Positions 8,736-20,757 of a stretch of DNA of 64,000 nucleotides are shown here, piece after piece; within the stretch, counting starts at the first letter, position 1; each line of letters begins with the position of its first letter. The DNA lies in assembly GCA_947305245.1 (NCBI GenBank), contig CAMZDG010000004.1:62001-126000 (forward strand). The letters are read 5' to 3'. Made by a program: the position numbers and the translations under genes. A model generated the notes under the pieces. That model saw only the letters and a program-made list of their open reading frames with translations, had not been told where the DNA came from and did no database searches. This DNA comes from an uncultured Lachnospiraceae bacterium (GTDB lineage: Bacteria > Bacillota > Clostridia > Lachnospirales > Lachnospiraceae).

Positions 8736-9479
8736 ATGAGTAGAAAAGAAGAACGGGAACAGCAGAGACAGGAATTTGTTAAGGAAAAAGGGATCATTTA
8801 TCTGGAGAACGTCAGCAAGACCTATTCCGCCGGCGTGGCTGCAGTCAGTGACGTGAACTTAAGCATCAAGCAGGGGGAGTTTGTATTTATCGTGGGTGAG
8901 AATGGCGCGGGAAAATCCACATTGTTTAAGCTCTTGCTCCGGGAGCTCAAGGCTACGGAGGGCAGTGTTTACGTGATGGGACAGGATGCGGGGAAGCTCC
9001 GTCATCGTCAGATCCCGAAGTATCGCCGTCAGATCGGCGTCGTGTTCCAGGATTTTAGGCTGTTGCCGGACAGGAACGTGTATGAGAACGTGGCATTTGC
9101 GCAGAGAATTTTGGAAGTGCCCACAGAGGAGATCCGAAAGAACGTGCCCACCATTCTTGCAACGGTGGGACTTGCAGGAAAATATAAGGCGAAGATCCGG
9201 GAGCTTTCCGGCGGAGAACAGCAGAGAGTCGCGCTTGCGAGAGCTCTGATCAATCGTCCTGCGATTTTACTGGCAGACGAGCCGACGGGAAATTTGGATC
9301 CGCAGAATGCCTGGGGCATCATGGAGCTTTTGGAGGAGATCAATGCCCAGGGAACGACCGTGATCATGATCACGCATAACAGGGAGATCGTAAATACAAT
9401 GCGTAAGCGCGTGATCGCCCTGAAAAAAGGCGTGGTCGTAAGTGATCAAGAGGATGGTGAATATGTTGAGGAAGATTAA
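8736..9479 (+). CDS. ftsE: cell-division ATP-binding protein FtsE
   Basis: ABC ATPase partner of FtsX, which couples cytosolic ATP hydrolysis to activation of an external peptidoglycan hydrolase at the septum. All ABC motifs are present: Walker A GENGAGKST (about residues 55-63), Q-loop in VVFQDFRLLPD, signature LSGGEQQRVALARAL and Walker B ILLADEPTGNLDP. A roughly 20-residue charged N-terminal extension precedes the usual opening IIYLENVSKTY. ATG 8736 is taken as start; an in-frame TTG lies at 8718. The end overlaps ftsX by 17 bases, which indicates translational coupling. Confidence 0.95.
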   Translation: MSRKEEREQQRQEFVKEKGIIYLENVSKTYSAGVAAVSDVNLSIKQGEFVFIVGENGAGKSTLFKLLLRELKATEGSVYVMGQDAGKLRHRQIPKYRRQIGVVFQDFRLLPDRNVYENVAFAQRILEVPTEEIRKNVPTILATVGLAGKYKAKIRELSGGEQQRVALARALINRPAILLADEPTGNLDPQNAWGIMELLEEINAQGTTVIMITHNREIVNTMRKRVIALKKGVVVSDQEDGEYVEED

Positions 9480-10437
9480 TACGTTGTTATTTGTTATTCG
9501 GCAGGGGATCGCCAACATCATGCACAATAAGCTCTTTTCCCTGGCATCCGTGGCGACCATCACTGCCTGTCTGTTCCTGTTTGGCGCGTTTTACGTTATT
9601 GTTTCCAATTTCCAGCACATGGTCATGCAGGCGGAGGAAGGCGTCTCCGTCACGGTATTCTTCCACTCGGAATACGACCTGTGTTATCTGTCGAACGGAT
9701 ATGAGCATTTTTATGAATATACGCACAAGCCGTCGGAGATCCCTTCGGAGGAAAGACTGAAGGAGATCGGCGAGGAGATCGCGGCCAGACCCGAGGTTTC
9801 GGAGGTGAAATTCACCAGCGATGACGAGGCCTGGGCGAAGTTTGGGCCCGAATATTTCGGCGAAGATTATGCCAGCGGCTATGAGGATAATCCCCTGCGA
9901 GGCGAGAACAGCTATGAGGTGTTCCTCAGCGACGTCAGCATGCAGGATTCCCTTGTGACTTGGCTCAACAGCATTCCGGAGGTCAGAAAGGTCAACTATG
10001 ACGATACGACTGCGTCAACCCTGACCGGAACGAATCTGATCATTGCTTACGTCTCCGGCGGCATCATTGCCGTCCTGTTTGCAGTCAGCATCTTCCTGAT
10101 CAGCAATACGGTTGCCATGGGTATTTCCGTGCGCAGCCAGGAGATCAGCATCATGAAGTACATTGGAGCGACGGACTTCTTGGTGCGCTCTCCCTTTGTG
10201 ATCGAGGGCATGATCATCGGACTGATCGGCGCCGGCATCCCGCTGATCGCTCTGTTTCACATGTATCAGTATGCCATGGAATATTTTGGAATACGGTTTC
10301 CCATGCTCAGCTCGAGACTTGGACTTTTGTCGTCCGAGGCCATCTTTTCCTTCCTGACGCCTTCCTGCATGGCGATCGGTGTTGGCATTGGTTTCCTTGG
10401 AAGCATGTTCTCCGTAAGAAAGCACTTAAGAGTATAA
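9463..10437 (+). CDS. ftsX: cell-division permease-like protein FtsX
   Basis: Membrane partner of FtsE. It shows the FtsX layout: one N-terminal membrane segment (about residues 23-45), a large extracellular loop (about 46-190) that would contact a hydrolase, then three membrane segments (about 195-220, 250-272, 290-315). The motif SIMKYIGATDFLVRSPFVIEG is typical for the family. In-frame GTG 9442 and ATG 9454 also exist, but AAGAGGA lies about 9 bases before ATG 9463. The gene order ftsE-ftsX-M23 hydrolase strongly suggests a functional complex with the next product. Confidence 0.95.
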   Translation: MLRKINTLLFVIRQGIANIMHNKLFSLASVATITACLFLFGAFYVIVSNFQHMVMQAEEGVSVTVFFHSEYDLCYLSNGYEHFYEYTHKPSEIPSEERLKEIGEEIAARPEVSEVKFTSDDEAWAKFGPEYFGEDYASGYEDNPLRGENSYEVFLSDVSMQDSLVTWLNSIPEVRKVNYDDTTASTLTGTNLIIAYVSGGIIAVLFAVSIFLISNTVAMGISVRSQEISIMKYIGATDFLVRSPFVIEGMIIGLIGAGIPLIALFHMYQYAMEYFGIRFPMLSSRLGLLSSEAIFSFLTPSCMAIGVGIGFLGSMFSVRKHLRV

Positions 10438-10458
10438 GTAACAAAAAAGCAGGTGCCT

Positions 10459-11694
10459 ATGAGAAAAAAACGAACGATGAAGGCCATTTTGATCCTTTGT
10501 CTGGCCATATTGTTTTTTGGAACCTGGAACGCCGGCTGGAATCACGGACGGGCTGAGAAGAATAATGACTCCACCATCCTGAAGAACATTCGGGAAAAGC
10601 AGGATCAGATCACTAAGGCAGAGAGGGAAAAGAACAGCCTTAAGAAGAATCTCAGCGACGTACAGTCGATCAAGAAGAACCTGGAGTCCAAGAAGAAGGA
10701 TTTGAATAATTACATCATAGAGCTGGATGAGCAGATCGCACTGATCGAGGCGCGCGTGGAGGAGCTCAAGGGTCAGATCGCCCTCAAGGAGGGGGAGATC
10801 CTTGACACGCAGGCGCAGGTGGAGGAAGCCATAGGCAGAGAGAATGGTCAGATGCAGAACATGATCATTCGCGCGCACCAGATGTATGAAAAGAAGAGTA
10901 GCCTGGCGGCAGAGCTCCTTTTCGGCGCGTCCGGGATGGGAGATATCTTAAACCGCGCGGAGCTGATGGAAAAGCTTGTCACCTATGACAAGCAGCAGTG
11001 GAATGAGTACCAGAATTACAGGATGTACGTGGAGCTCTGTGAAAGGCAGCTGGAGCTGGAAAAGGAGATCTTAGACCAGACCAAGGAGAACGTGGAGCTG
11101 GAACAGAACACCTTGGAGCTTTTCCTGGAGCAAAAGAAGAAGGACATCGAGGCTTACGAGGCCGACATCAGCAACAATGAGAAGGCCATTGAAGAATACG
11201 AGGCCATGATCAAGCAGCAGGATGAGGAGATCAAGGCATTGGAGCTCGCCATTGCCGCGGAGAGAAAGAAGCTTTCCGTGATGCGAACTTATGACGGAGG
11301 AACCTTTGTCTTCCCGCTGGCTTCTTATACCAGGGTCAGCGATCCCTACGGATGGCGCATCCATCCCATCTTGAAGGTCAAGCAGTTCCACAACGGCGTG
11401 GATCTTGCGGCGCCGAAGGGAACGGCCATTTATGCGGCGTATGACGGTGTGGTCGTGGCGGCGGCTTACAGCTCCACCATGGGAAATTACGTGATGGTCG
11501 ACCACGGTGACAATCTCTACACGATCTACATGCATGCATCCACCCTGAAGGTGAAGACGGACGACGTCGTAAAGCGGGGGCAGACCATCGCCCTGGTTGG
11601 CTCGACGGGACGATCCACGGGAAATCACCTTCACTTCAGCGTAAGAAAGGACGGCGAATACGTTTCGCCCATGGATTACATTACGTTACCTTAA
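10459..11694 (+). CDS. coiled-coil M23 peptidase (EnvC/PcsB-like murein hydrolase)
   Basis: Secreted or membrane-anchored peptidoglycan hydrolase, probably activated by FtsEX. Residues about 8-22 are a hydrophobic signal segment. Residues about 30-280 are rich in Glu, Lys and Gln heptads and form long coiled coils, like EnvC or PcsB. Residues about 290-411 are a LytM/M23 domain. The zinc-binding residues look intact: His311 and Asp315 in FHNGVDLAAPKG, and the H-x-H pair His390/His392 in GNHLHFSVRKDG. It may therefore be catalytic itself, unlike E. coli EnvC, which is only an activator. An intrinsic terminator follows directly. Confidence 0.92.
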   Translation: MRKKRTMKAILILCLAILFFGTWNAGWNHGRAEKNNDSTILKNIREKQDQITKAEREKNSLKKNLSDVQSIKKNLESKKKDLNNYIIELDEQIALIEARVEELKGQIALKEGEILDTQAQVEEAIGRENGQMQNMIIRAHQMYEKKSSLAAELLFGASGMGDILNRAELMEKLVTYDKQQWNEYQNYRMYVELCERQLELEKEILDQTKENVELEQNTLELFLEQKKKDIEAYEADISNNEKAIEEYEAMIKQQDEEIKALELAIAAERKKLSVMRTYDGGTFVFPLASYTRVSDPYGWRIHPILKVKQFHNGVDLAAPKGTAIYAAYDGVVVAAAYSSTMGNYVMVDHGDNLYTIYMHASTLKVKTDDVVKRGQTIALVGSTGRSTGNHLHFSVRKDGEYVSPMDYITLP

Positions 11695-11698
11695 GCAT

Positions 11699-11728
11699 AA
11701 GGCACCGTCACGGTGCCTTGCGTTTTTT
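11699..11728 (+). terminator. intrinsic terminator of the ftsEX-M23 operon
   Basis: AAGGCACCG (11699-11707) pairs with CGGTGCCTT (11711-11719) across a 3-base loop and is followed by GCGTTTTTT. Confidence 0.9.
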
Positions 11729-11780
11729 CGATATGCCGGGCGGGGAATCTCTAGAGTTGGAATGAAGGAGACGGCAGAAG

Positions 11781-13115
11781 ATGGAACAGAACAATAATTA
11801 TTTTGACATTGATACCTATCAGACGGGGAAAACGGCGGGGCGGCCTCATAGCCAAAAGGACAATGGAGCCTTCTGGGGCGGCATTGTCGTGGGAATGCTC
11901 GGAACCTTGCTCGTGGCCTGCGTCGTGATATTGATCGTCTGGTTTGCCGGACGGGGAGAACTGAAGAACTGGGGCGACGGGAATGGCGCTTCGGAGAAAT
12001 CCGGAACGAAAACTTACTCCAATGCGAAGGCCAGCGGGTTTGTCACGGATGCAATGATCGAAAAGATCAATAAGCTGGTGGATACCATCCATAATGAGTT
12101 CTATCTGGAAGAAGTGACGGACGAGAAGCTGGAGACGGGGCTTTATAAGGGATTGATGGAAGCACTGGGAGATCCCTATTCGGAGTATTATACCGCGGAC
12201 GAATATGAAAATATCATACAGGGAGCGGAAGGCATCTACTACGGCATCGGGGCATACGTGAGCCTGGATAAGGAGACGAGCCTGCCAAAGATCGCCGGCG
12301 TGTTTAAGAACAGCCCCGCGGAGGAAGCGGGACTTCGGACGGACGACCTGATCTACCTGGTGGACGGGGAAGAGACCTACGGAAAGACCTTGTCAGAGGT
12401 GGTTTCCCGCATCAAGGGAGAGGAATATACCAAGGTGACCCTCACCGTGATCAGGGGCGGAGAAGAGCTGGATCTTGTCGCAACCAGAAGACGCGTGGAG
12501 AATCCTACCGTCGAAAGTAAAATGCTGGGCGATGGCATGGGATATATTCAGATCACGGAGTTTGACGACGTGACGACCAATCAGTTCATCACCGCGATGG
12601 AGGATCTGTATGCGCAGGGCATGAAGGGATTGATCCTGGACCTTCGCGCGAACCCCGGAGGAAATCTTGTGACGGTGGTCCAGATCGCGCAGAATCTCCT
12701 GCCTGAGGGAACCATTGTTTACACGGAGGACAAGGAAGGAAATCGGAGAACCTACAAGAGCAAGGGAGATCATGAGATCCGGATCCCGCTTGTCGTCTTG
12801 ATCGACGGGAATTCGGCGAGTGCGTCGGAAATTCTTGCAGGGGCCATTCAGGATTATAAAAAGGGCACCCTGGTGGGAACCACGACCTTTGGAAAGGGCA
12901 TCGTGCAGACCGTAAAGCCCGTGAGCAAGGACGGCTCCGCCATCAAGATGACCATCAGCGCGTACTTCACGCCCAACGGCAGAAACATTCATAAGGTCGG
13001 CATCGAGCCTGACATAGAATGCGCGTTTGACGGAGAGCTGTATTATGACACGGAAAACCCCGTGGACACGCAGCTGGAGAAGGCAAAGGAAGTGCTCAAA
13101 GGCCTGATGAAATAA
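11781..13115 (+). CDS. S41 family C-terminal processing peptidase (CtpA/CtpB-like)
   Basis: Membrane-anchored serine protease that cleaves exported proteins near their C-termini. The N-terminus is cytosolic (about 32 residues), followed by a membrane helix (about 33-56, GGIVVGMLGTLLVACVVILI). Next come a PDZ domain (about 125-205, GIGAYVSLDKE to LTVIRGGEELDLVATRR) and the S41 catalytic domain. The Ser347 (NSASASE) and Lys372 (FGKGIVQ) dyad has the 25-residue spacing seen in Prc-type proteases. The location just after ftsEX and an M23 hydrolase suggests a role in processing cell-wall enzymes. It is preceded by a GAAGGAGA ribosome binding site and ends at its own terminator. Confidence 0.94.
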   Translation: MEQNNNYFDIDTYQTGKTAGRPHSQKDNGAFWGGIVVGMLGTLLVACVVILIVWFAGRGELKNWGDGNGASEKSGTKTYSNAKASGFVTDAMIEKINKLVDTIHNEFYLEEVTDEKLETGLYKGLMEALGDPYSEYYTADEYENIIQGAEGIYYGIGAYVSLDKETSLPKIAGVFKNSPAEEAGLRTDDLIYLVDGEETYGKTLSEVVSRIKGEEYTKVTLTVIRGGEELDLVATRRRVENPTVESKMLGDGMGYIQITEFDDVTTNQFITAMEDLYAQGMKGLILDLRANPGGNLVTVVQIAQNLLPEGTIVYTEDKEGNRRTYKSKGDHEIRIPLVVLIDGNSASASEILAGAIQDYKKGTLVGTTTFGKGIVQTVKPVSKDGSAIKMTISAYFTPNGRNIHKVGIEPDIECAFDGELYYDTENPVDTQLEKAKEVLKGLMK

Positions 13116-13126
13116 CGAAAAAAGAC

Positions 13127-13168
13127 AAAAGTACAGAACAAACATTCGATTTGCTCTGTACTTTTTTT
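13127..13168 (+). terminator. intrinsic terminator after ctpA
   Basis: AGTACAGA pairs with TCTGTACT, extended past one mismatch by CAAA/TTTG, and is followed by a run of T (CTTTTTTTG). Confidence 0.85.
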
Positions 13169-13176
13169 GTGGCTTC

Positions 13177-13185
13177 TGTTATACT
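13177..13185 (+). promoter_or_regulatory. extended -10 promoter upstream of uvrB
   Basis: TGTTATACT (TG-n-TATACT) lies about 43 bases before the uvrB start and directly after the ctpA terminator. A matching -35 box is poor. No SOS operator was recognised in the gap. Confidence 0.5.
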
Positions 13186-13228
13186 GATTTTGTGACGATT
13201 TTGAGAAGTAAGGGGCAGTAAGGAGAAG

Positions 13229-15208
<1,980 letters not shown>

Positions 15209-15278
15209 TCCAAGACGGCAATGTCATAAGGTTAAGGATGCAGAAGAACTTAGGGCATGGGTTCAAAGGAGGAGACAG

Positions 15279-15659
15279 ATGAAAAAACAGATTCTGGATT
15301 ATATCAAGGCGATCAAGGGAATACTAGCGGAGGATAAGCCGGGAACGGACTGGAAGGAAGTGGCGGTGCGTCACCTGATCAAGATCGAATTTTATCAGCA
15401 CGAGAGGCTGATCCACCTGATCGTGACGGCGCTCTTTGCCGTGATGGAGATCATATGCGTGGCAACGCTGCTCGCAACCTCCAATCTGTGGTCGCTGATC
15501 CTCATGATCATGATCCTGGTGCTTTTGGTGCCATATATCGGGCATTACTATTTTTTGGAGAACTCCGTACAGGAGCTCTATTTGATCTATAACGAGATCC
15601 TTTCGAGAAAGGATCGGGAGGCGACTGGCGGCGGGAACGACCTCAAAGAGGAGAAATAA
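15279..15659 (+). CDS. small two-helix membrane protein between uvrB and uvrA
   Basis: I do not recognise a named family. The 126-residue protein has a charged N-terminal about 50 residues, two adjacent hydrophobic helices (about 50-70, [21 protein letters not shown], and about 74-93, [19 protein letters not shown]) and a charged C-terminal tail. It is preceded by a strong AAAGGAGGAGACAG ribosome binding site and has no close terminator on either side. It is therefore probably translated from the uvrB-uvrA message. A role in DNA repair is not implied by its sequence. Confidence 0.75.
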   Translation: MKKQILDYIKAIKGILAEDKPGTDWKEVAVRHLIKIEFYQHERLIHLIVTALFAVMEIICVATLLATSNLWSLILMIMILVLLVPYIGHYYFLENSVQELYLIYNEILSRKDREATGGGNDLKEEK

Positions 15660-15700
15660 CGCCGTCGGCGGAAATCGTAAGAATTGGCAAGGAAGTAATC

Positions 15701-18580
15701 ATGGCGGAAGAAATCAAGAAAATTGACGCCCGGGAGTATATCAAGATCCGCGGGGCAAGAGAGCACAACTTAAAAAACATCGATTTAAACATTCCAAGAA
15801 ACAAATTGGTGGTTCTGACGGGAATGTCAGGTTCCGGGAAATCCTCCCTGGCCTTTGACACGATCTATGCGGAGGGGCAGAGGCGCTACATGGAATCACT
15901 GTCCTCCTATGCGAGACAGTTCCTGGGGCAGATGGAGAAGCCGGACGTGGAGCGGATCGACGGGCTTTCGCCCGCCATTTCCATCGATCAGAAGTCCACG
16001 AACCGCAACCCCAGGTCGACCGTGGGCACCGTGACGGAGATTTACGATTATTTCAGATTATTGTATGCCAGGATCGGAACACCGCACTGCCCGAACTGCG
16101 GCAGGGTGATCGCGCGGCAGACCGTCGATCAGATGGTGGACCAGATCATGTCCATGGAGGAGGGGACCAGGATCCAGCTCCTCGCGCCCGTGGTGCGCGG
16201 CCGAAAGGGTCAGCATGAGAAGGTGCTTGAGCGCGCCAGCCGAAGCGGCTACGTGCGCGTTCGCGTCGATGGGAATCTGTATGAACTGACGGAAGAGATC
16301 ACGCTCGACAAGAATATCAAGCATAACATTGAGATCGTCGTGGACAGGCTCGTGGTGAAGACCGGCATTGAGCGCAGGCTCGCGGATTCCATCGAAAGCG
16401 TGTTAAACCTTGCGGATGGTCTGCTTGAGGTGGACGTGATCGGCGGGGAGACCTTAAGCTTTTCGCAGAATTTCGCCTGTCCGGACTGCGGCGTCAGCAT
16501 CGGTGAGATCGAGCCGCGGAGCTTCTCCTTCAACAATCCCTTTGGCGCCTGTCCGGAATGCTTCGGCCTGGGCTATAAAATGGAATTTGACCTCGATCTG
16601 ATGATCCCGGACCAGAGACTCTCCATTCAGGAGGGCGCGATCGCCGTGATGGGATGGCAGTCCTGCATGGACAAGGGAAGCTTTACGAATGCACTGCTCA
16701 TGGCGCTCTGCAAGGAATATAAGTTCGATCTGAACACGCCGTTTGAGAAGTATCCGCAGAAGGTCAAGGACGTGCTGATCTATGGGACGAACGGCAAGAC
16801 GGTGGACGTATATTATGAGGGACAGAGGGGAAGAGGGGTCTATCCCACTGCCTTCGAGGGCCTGATCCGGAACGTGGAGAGAAGATACAAGGAAACCTTC
16901 TCGGAAGCCATGAAGCAGGAATATGAATCCTTCATGCGCATCACGCCATGTAAGGAATGTAACGGCATGAGGCTGAAAAAGGAATCCCTCGCCGTGACGG
17001 TATGCGACAAGAACATTTATGAAGTGACGAACATGTCAGTGATCCAGCTGCAAAAGTTCCTTTCGGAGATGAAGCTGACGGCGCAGCAGGAGTTCATCGG
17101 AAAGCGCGTGATCAAGGAGATCCGCGCCCGCGTCGGATTCCTGGTGGACGTGGGACTGGAGTATCTCTCCCTCTCCCGCGGCACGGCCAGCCTCTCCGGC
17201 GGCGAGGCGCAGAGGATCCGCCTTGCGACGCAGATCGGGTCCGGCCTCATGGGAGTCTGCTATATTTTGGACGAGCCCAGCATCGGACTGCATCAGCGGG
17301 ATAATGACAAGCTGCTGAATACCTTAAAGAACCTGCGCGATCTGGGAAATACGCTGATCGTGGTGGAACATGACGAGGACACCATGCTGGCCGCGGATCA
17401 CATTGTGGATATCGGACCCGGCGCGGGCGCGCACGGCGGCGAGGTGGTGGCCCAGGGAACGGCGGAGGAGATCATGGCAGTGCCGGAGTCCATCACCGGA
17501 CAGTATCTTTCCGGCAGGAAGATGATCCCGGTGCCTGCCACGCGCAGAAAGCCGACGAGCTGGATCACGGTGCGCGGGGCGCAGGAAAATAACCTAAAGG
17601 ACATTGACGTAAGCTTCCCCTTGGGAGTGATGACCTGCGTGACCGGCGTCTCCGGTTCCGGGAAGAGCTCTCTGGTCAATGAGATCCTGTATCAGCGGCT
17701 GGCGAAGGAGCTGAACCGCGCCCGCACCATTCCGGGAAAGCATCGCGGCATTGACGGGATGGAGCAGCTCGACAAGGTGATCGCCATCGATCAGTCCCCC
17801 ATCGGCAGGACGCCAAGATCCAATCCCGCCACCTATACCGGCGTGTTCGATCAGATCCGGGATCTTTTCGCCTCCACGACGGACGCTAAGGCGAAGGGAT
17901 ATACGAAGGGGAGATTTTCCTTTAACGTCAAGGGCGGACGCTGTGAAGCCTGCAGCGGCGACGGCATCATCAAGATCGAGATGCACTTTTTGCCGGACGT
18001 GTACGTGCCCTGTGAGGTCTGCGGCGGGAAACGTTATAACCGTGAGACGCTGGATTGTAAATACAAGGGGAAGAGCATTTTTGACGTACTGGACATGACG
18101 GTGGAGGAGGCTCTTTCGTTCTTTGAAAACATGCCCTCGATCCGCAACAAGATCCAGACCTTATATGACGTGGGCCTGGGATACGTCAAGCTCGGGCAGC
18201 CCTCCACGGAGCTCTCCGGCGGTGAGGCGCAGAGGATCAAGCTGGCCTCGGAGCTCTCGAGAAGGAGCACGGGCAAGACCATTTATATCTTGGACGAGCC
18301 CACGACGGGACTGCATTTCGCCGACGTGCATAAGCTCGTGGACATTTTGCATCGCCTGGCCGACGGCGGCAATACGGTGGTCGTGATCGAGCATAACCTC
18401 GACGTGATCAAGACGGCGGATTACATCATCGACATGGGTCCCGAAGGTGGAGACCGCGGCGGCACCGTCATTGCCACCGGGACGCCCGAGGAGATCGCAG
18501 AGAATCAGGTATCCTACACCGGCGTTTACGTAAAGCGCATGTTGGAAAAAGCAAAGGAGCACGCGAAGGAGCAGGGATGA
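15701..18580 (+). CDS. uvrA: excinuclease ABC subunit A
   Basis: DNA-damage sensing ATPase of nucleotide excision repair, cytosolic. It has tandem ABC modules: Walker [10 protein letters not shown] (residues 41-49) and GVSGSGKSS (649-657), with signatures [12 protein letters not shown] (about 498) and [12 protein letters not shown] (about 838). Zinc-binding cysteine pairs occur in CPNCG, CPDCG...CPEC, and CEACSGDG...CEVCGG. Length (959 residues) is slightly longer than average but normal. It lies 41 bases after the small membrane protein gene and before a separately promoted helicase gene. Confidence 0.98.
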   Translation: MAEEIKKIDAREYIKIRGAREHNLKNIDLNIPRNKLVVLTGMSGSGKSSLAFDTIYAEGQRRYMESLSSYARQFLGQMEKPDVERIDGLSPAISIDQKSTNRNPRSTVGTVTEIYDYFRLLYARIGTPHCPNCGRVIARQTVDQMVDQIMSMEEGTRIQLLAPVVRGRKGQHEKVLERASRSGYVRVRVDGNLYELTEEITLDKNIKHNIEIVVDRLVVKTGIERRLADSIESVLNLADGLLEVDVIGGETLSFSQNFACPDCGVSIGEIEPRSFSFNNPFGACPECFGLGYKMEFDLDLMIPDQRLSIQEGAIAVMGWQSCMDKGSFTNALLMALCKEYKFDLNTPFEKYPQKVKDVLIYGTNGKTVDVYYEGQRGRGVYPTAFEGLIRNVERRYKETFSEAMKQEYESFMRITPCKECNGMRLKKESLAVTVCDKNIYEVTNMSVIQLQKFLSEMKLTAQQEFIGKRVIKEIRARVGFLVDVGLEYLSLSRGTASLSGGEAQRIRLATQIGSGLMGVCYILDEPSIGLHQRDNDKLLNTLKNLRDLGNTLIVVEHDEDTMLAADHIVDIGPGAGAHGGEVVAQGTAEEIMAVPESITGQYLSGRKMIPVPATRRKPTSWITVRGAQENNLKDIDVSFPLGVMTCVTGVSGSGKSSLVNEILYQRLAKELNRARTIPGKHRGIDGMEQLDKVIAIDQSPIGRTPRSNPATYTGVFDQIRDLFASTTDAKAKGYTKGRFSFNVKGGRCEACSGDGIIKIEMHFLPDVYVPCEVCGGKRYNRETLDCKYKGKSIFDVLDMTVEEALSFFENMPSIRNKIQTLYDVGLGYVKLGQPSTELSGGEAQRIKLASELSRRSTGKTIYILDEPTTGLHFADVHKLVDILHRLADGGNTVVVIEHNLDVIKTADYIIDMGPEGGDRGGTVIATGTPEEIAENQVSYTGVYVKRMLEKAKEHAKEQG

Positions 18581-18596
18581 TCCGCGCAAGTTTGCC

Positions 18597-18625
18597 TTGT
18601 AACGCCGCTTTTTTTCTGATATGAT
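18597..18625 (+). promoter_or_regulatory. promoter of the SUV3-like helicase gene
   Basis: TTGTAA (18597-18602) and the extended -10 TGATATGAT (hexamer 18620-18625) are separated by 17 bases, just after the uvrA stop. Confidence 0.65.
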
Positions 18626-18657
18626 GGTTGCATATTACGTCAGCCTACGGAGAATTT

Positions 18658-20745
18658 ATGATACAGAGCGAGAAGCTGGCACAGTTCTATTTCACGCAAT
18701 ACAAGGACTGTGCCAAGGAGATGAAAAAGAAGAATAATGACGGGAAGAAGGACTTTGTGGAGCGAATGAACCGACTCCACAAGGAACTGAAGGAATGCAA
18801 GAACCCGAAGATCAGTCAGGCGCACCTGGATGAGTATCACCGCATGGTGCGCAGCATGGCTTATTATACCTTTCGGACGGACAATCAGTTCGCCATCATG
18901 AAGCTGAGGGACATGATCCTGCCGGAGCTTGTGCGGTTGGACCTGCTCGCCATGAAGCCGGAGGAGCAGGAGCTGATCACGGCGAAATTTCTGGAGTATA
19001 TCCGAGAGGAGCATCCCTTCGAGATCTGCCAAAAGTCCTTGAAAAACCTCGCGAAGAACAGCGCGGAGAATGGGATCCGCAGTCAGATCATCGGCATGGT
19101 TCCCACCAGGCCGGAGACAGAGTTCCCGAAGGCCCTGGAGATGCAAAGGCACTTCATCCTGCACGTGGGCCCCACGAACTGCGGCAAGACCTATCATGCG
19201 CTGGAGAGCTTAAAGCGCGCCATGAACGGCGTGTATCTTGGACCCTTGAGACTTCTTGCGCTGGAAGTCTATGAAAAAATGAATGACGCAGGAATCCCCT
19301 GCACCATGCTCACCGGCGAGGAGAGGATCTATACGGAGAACTCCTTTATCACCTCCTCCACCATAGAGATGCTGGACATTGAGCAGGAATATGACGTTGC
19401 CGTCATAGATGAGGCACAGATGATCACGGACCCTGACCGGGGACATTCCTGGACCAGGGCGATCCTCGGCGTGCAGGCAAAGGAGATCCATGTCTGCATG
19501 AGTCCCGCTGCGGAGAAGGTGGTCAAGCACCTGATCTCCCTGTGCGGTGACACGGAGGAGACGAACCGATACGAGAGAAAGACGAAGCTCCTTTGCGAGG
19601 ACGTGCCCTTTGGCTTCCCGGAGGACGTGCAGGAGGGAGATGCCATCATCGCCTTTTCCAAGCGTGCCGTTCTGGACATCGCGGGGCGCCTTGAGAGCGA
19701 CGGAATTAAGGCCAGCGTGATCTACGGAAGTCTCCCGCCCGAGATCCGCAGGAGGCAGATCCATCTGTTCACGACGCATCAGACCAAGGTCGTGGTGTCC
19801 ACGGATGCCATCGGCATGGGCTTAAATCTTCCGGTGCGAAGGATTGTCTTCGCACAGACAACGAAGTTTGACGGCAAGGAGACGGGGCCCCTGACCGTGG
19901 AGACCATCCATCAGATCGCCGGCCGCGCGGGCCGTTTCGGGATCTATGACGTTGGCTACGTGAATGCCGTTGGGGAGGAGAACCTGAAATTCATCAAGGA
20001 AAACTTTCCGAAAAAGGAAAAAGAGGTGGAGCAGGTCAGCCTTGGCTTCCCGCAGGTTTTGCTGGACATGGACGAGCCGCTCGACGCCATCTTAAAGATC
20101 TGGAAATCCGTGGAGACACAGCCTCCCTTCGAAAAGATCAGCATTGAGGAGGTCCTGTTCCTTTATGAGCGGGCTTACAAGGACCGCAAGGAGATCGACG
20201 GTTTCGAGGACAAGCATCTGCTCTATCGCATGCTGACTTGTTCCATCGACGTAAAGAACCGCGACATCGTGGAGCTTTGGCTCTATTATTGCAAGACCTA
20301 TACCGCGGACGTCAGCCTGCATTTTCCGGCGCTGATCATGTGCACGGACATCGGGCTGCATAAGTATGAGACCTTTTATAAGCTCCTCGACCTGTATTAT
20401 CAGTTCTCCATCCGCATGGGGAAGGTGATCGAGCAGGAGCGCCTCGACAAGGAGCGCGAGAAGACGGAAGAAACCATCATGCGCCTGCTTTCGAAGGACA
20501 AGAACGTCTTCATCCGGAAGTGCCAGTACTGCGGCGCGCCGATCGCTCTCTCGAGCAGCTCTCGCATGTGCGACAGCTGCTATGCGGAGATGAAGGCGCA
20601 TAAAATGACGGGAGAGGACTTCTTCGAGAAGAAGAAAAAGGAAAGCGTGCGCGGCGGCGAGACGGCGAAGAAGCATTCGGACACGCGCGGCGGAAAGCGA
20701 AGGAGAAGGTATAACCGACATCGCGGAGAAACTTATAACGGTTAG
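18658..20745 (+). CDS. SUV3-like superfamily 2 RNA helicase with C-terminal zinc ribbon
   Basis: Predicted ATP-dependent RNA helicase of the SUV3 group, best known from mitochondrial RNA decay. Helicase motifs are Walker A GPTNCGKT (about residues 171-178), motif II DEAQ (about 252), motif III region HVCMSPAAE, motif V STDAIGMGLNLP and motif VI QIAGRAGRFG. An alpha-helical domain of about 150 residues precedes the core. The C-terminus carries a CxxC...CxxC zinc ribbon (CQYCGAPIALSSSSRMCDSC) and a very basic tail (GGKRRRRYNRHRG), which should help RNA binding. ATG 18658 is chosen for the CGGAG site 5 bases upstream. The protein is 695 residues and the gene is monocistronic by its own promoter. 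Confidence 0.88.
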   Translation: MIQSEKLAQFYFTQYKDCAKEMKKKNNDGKKDFVERMNRLHKELKECKNPKISQAHLDEYHRMVRSMAYYTFRTDNQFAIMKLRDMILPELVRLDLLAMKPEEQELITAKFLEYIREEHPFEICQKSLKNLAKNSAENGIRSQIIGMVPTRPETEFPKALEMQRHFILHVGPTNCGKTYHALESLKRAMNGVYLGPLRLLALEVYEKMNDAGIPCTMLTGEERIYTENSFITSSTIEMLDIEQEYDVAVIDEAQMITDPDRGHSWTRAILGVQAKEIHVCMSPAAEKVVKHLISLCGDTEETNRYERKTKLLCEDVPFGFPEDVQEGDAIIAFSKRAVLDIAGRLESDGIKASVIYGSLPPEIRRRQIHLFTTHQTKVVVSTDAIGMGLNLPVRRIVFAQTTKFDGKETGPLTVETIHQIAGRAGRFGIYDVGYVNAVGEENLKFIKENFPKKEKEVEQVSLGFPQVLLDMDEPLDAILKIWKSVETQPPFEKISIEEVLFLYERAYKDRKEIDGFEDKHLLYRMLTCSIDVKNRDIVELWLYYCKTYTADVSLHFPALIMCTDIGLHKYETFYKLLDLYYQFSIRMGKVIEQERLDKEREKTEETIMRLLSKDKNVFIRKCQYCGAPIALSSSSRMCDSCYAEMKAHKMTGEDFFEKKKKESVRGGETAKKHSDTRGGKRRRRYNRHRGETYNG

Positions 20746-20757
20746 TTTTGGGGAAAA

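Noticed and set aside
13169..13228. LexA/SOS operator in front of uvrB
   Set aside because: No GAAC-N4-GTTC-type site was found in the gap; only an extended -10 promoter is visible.
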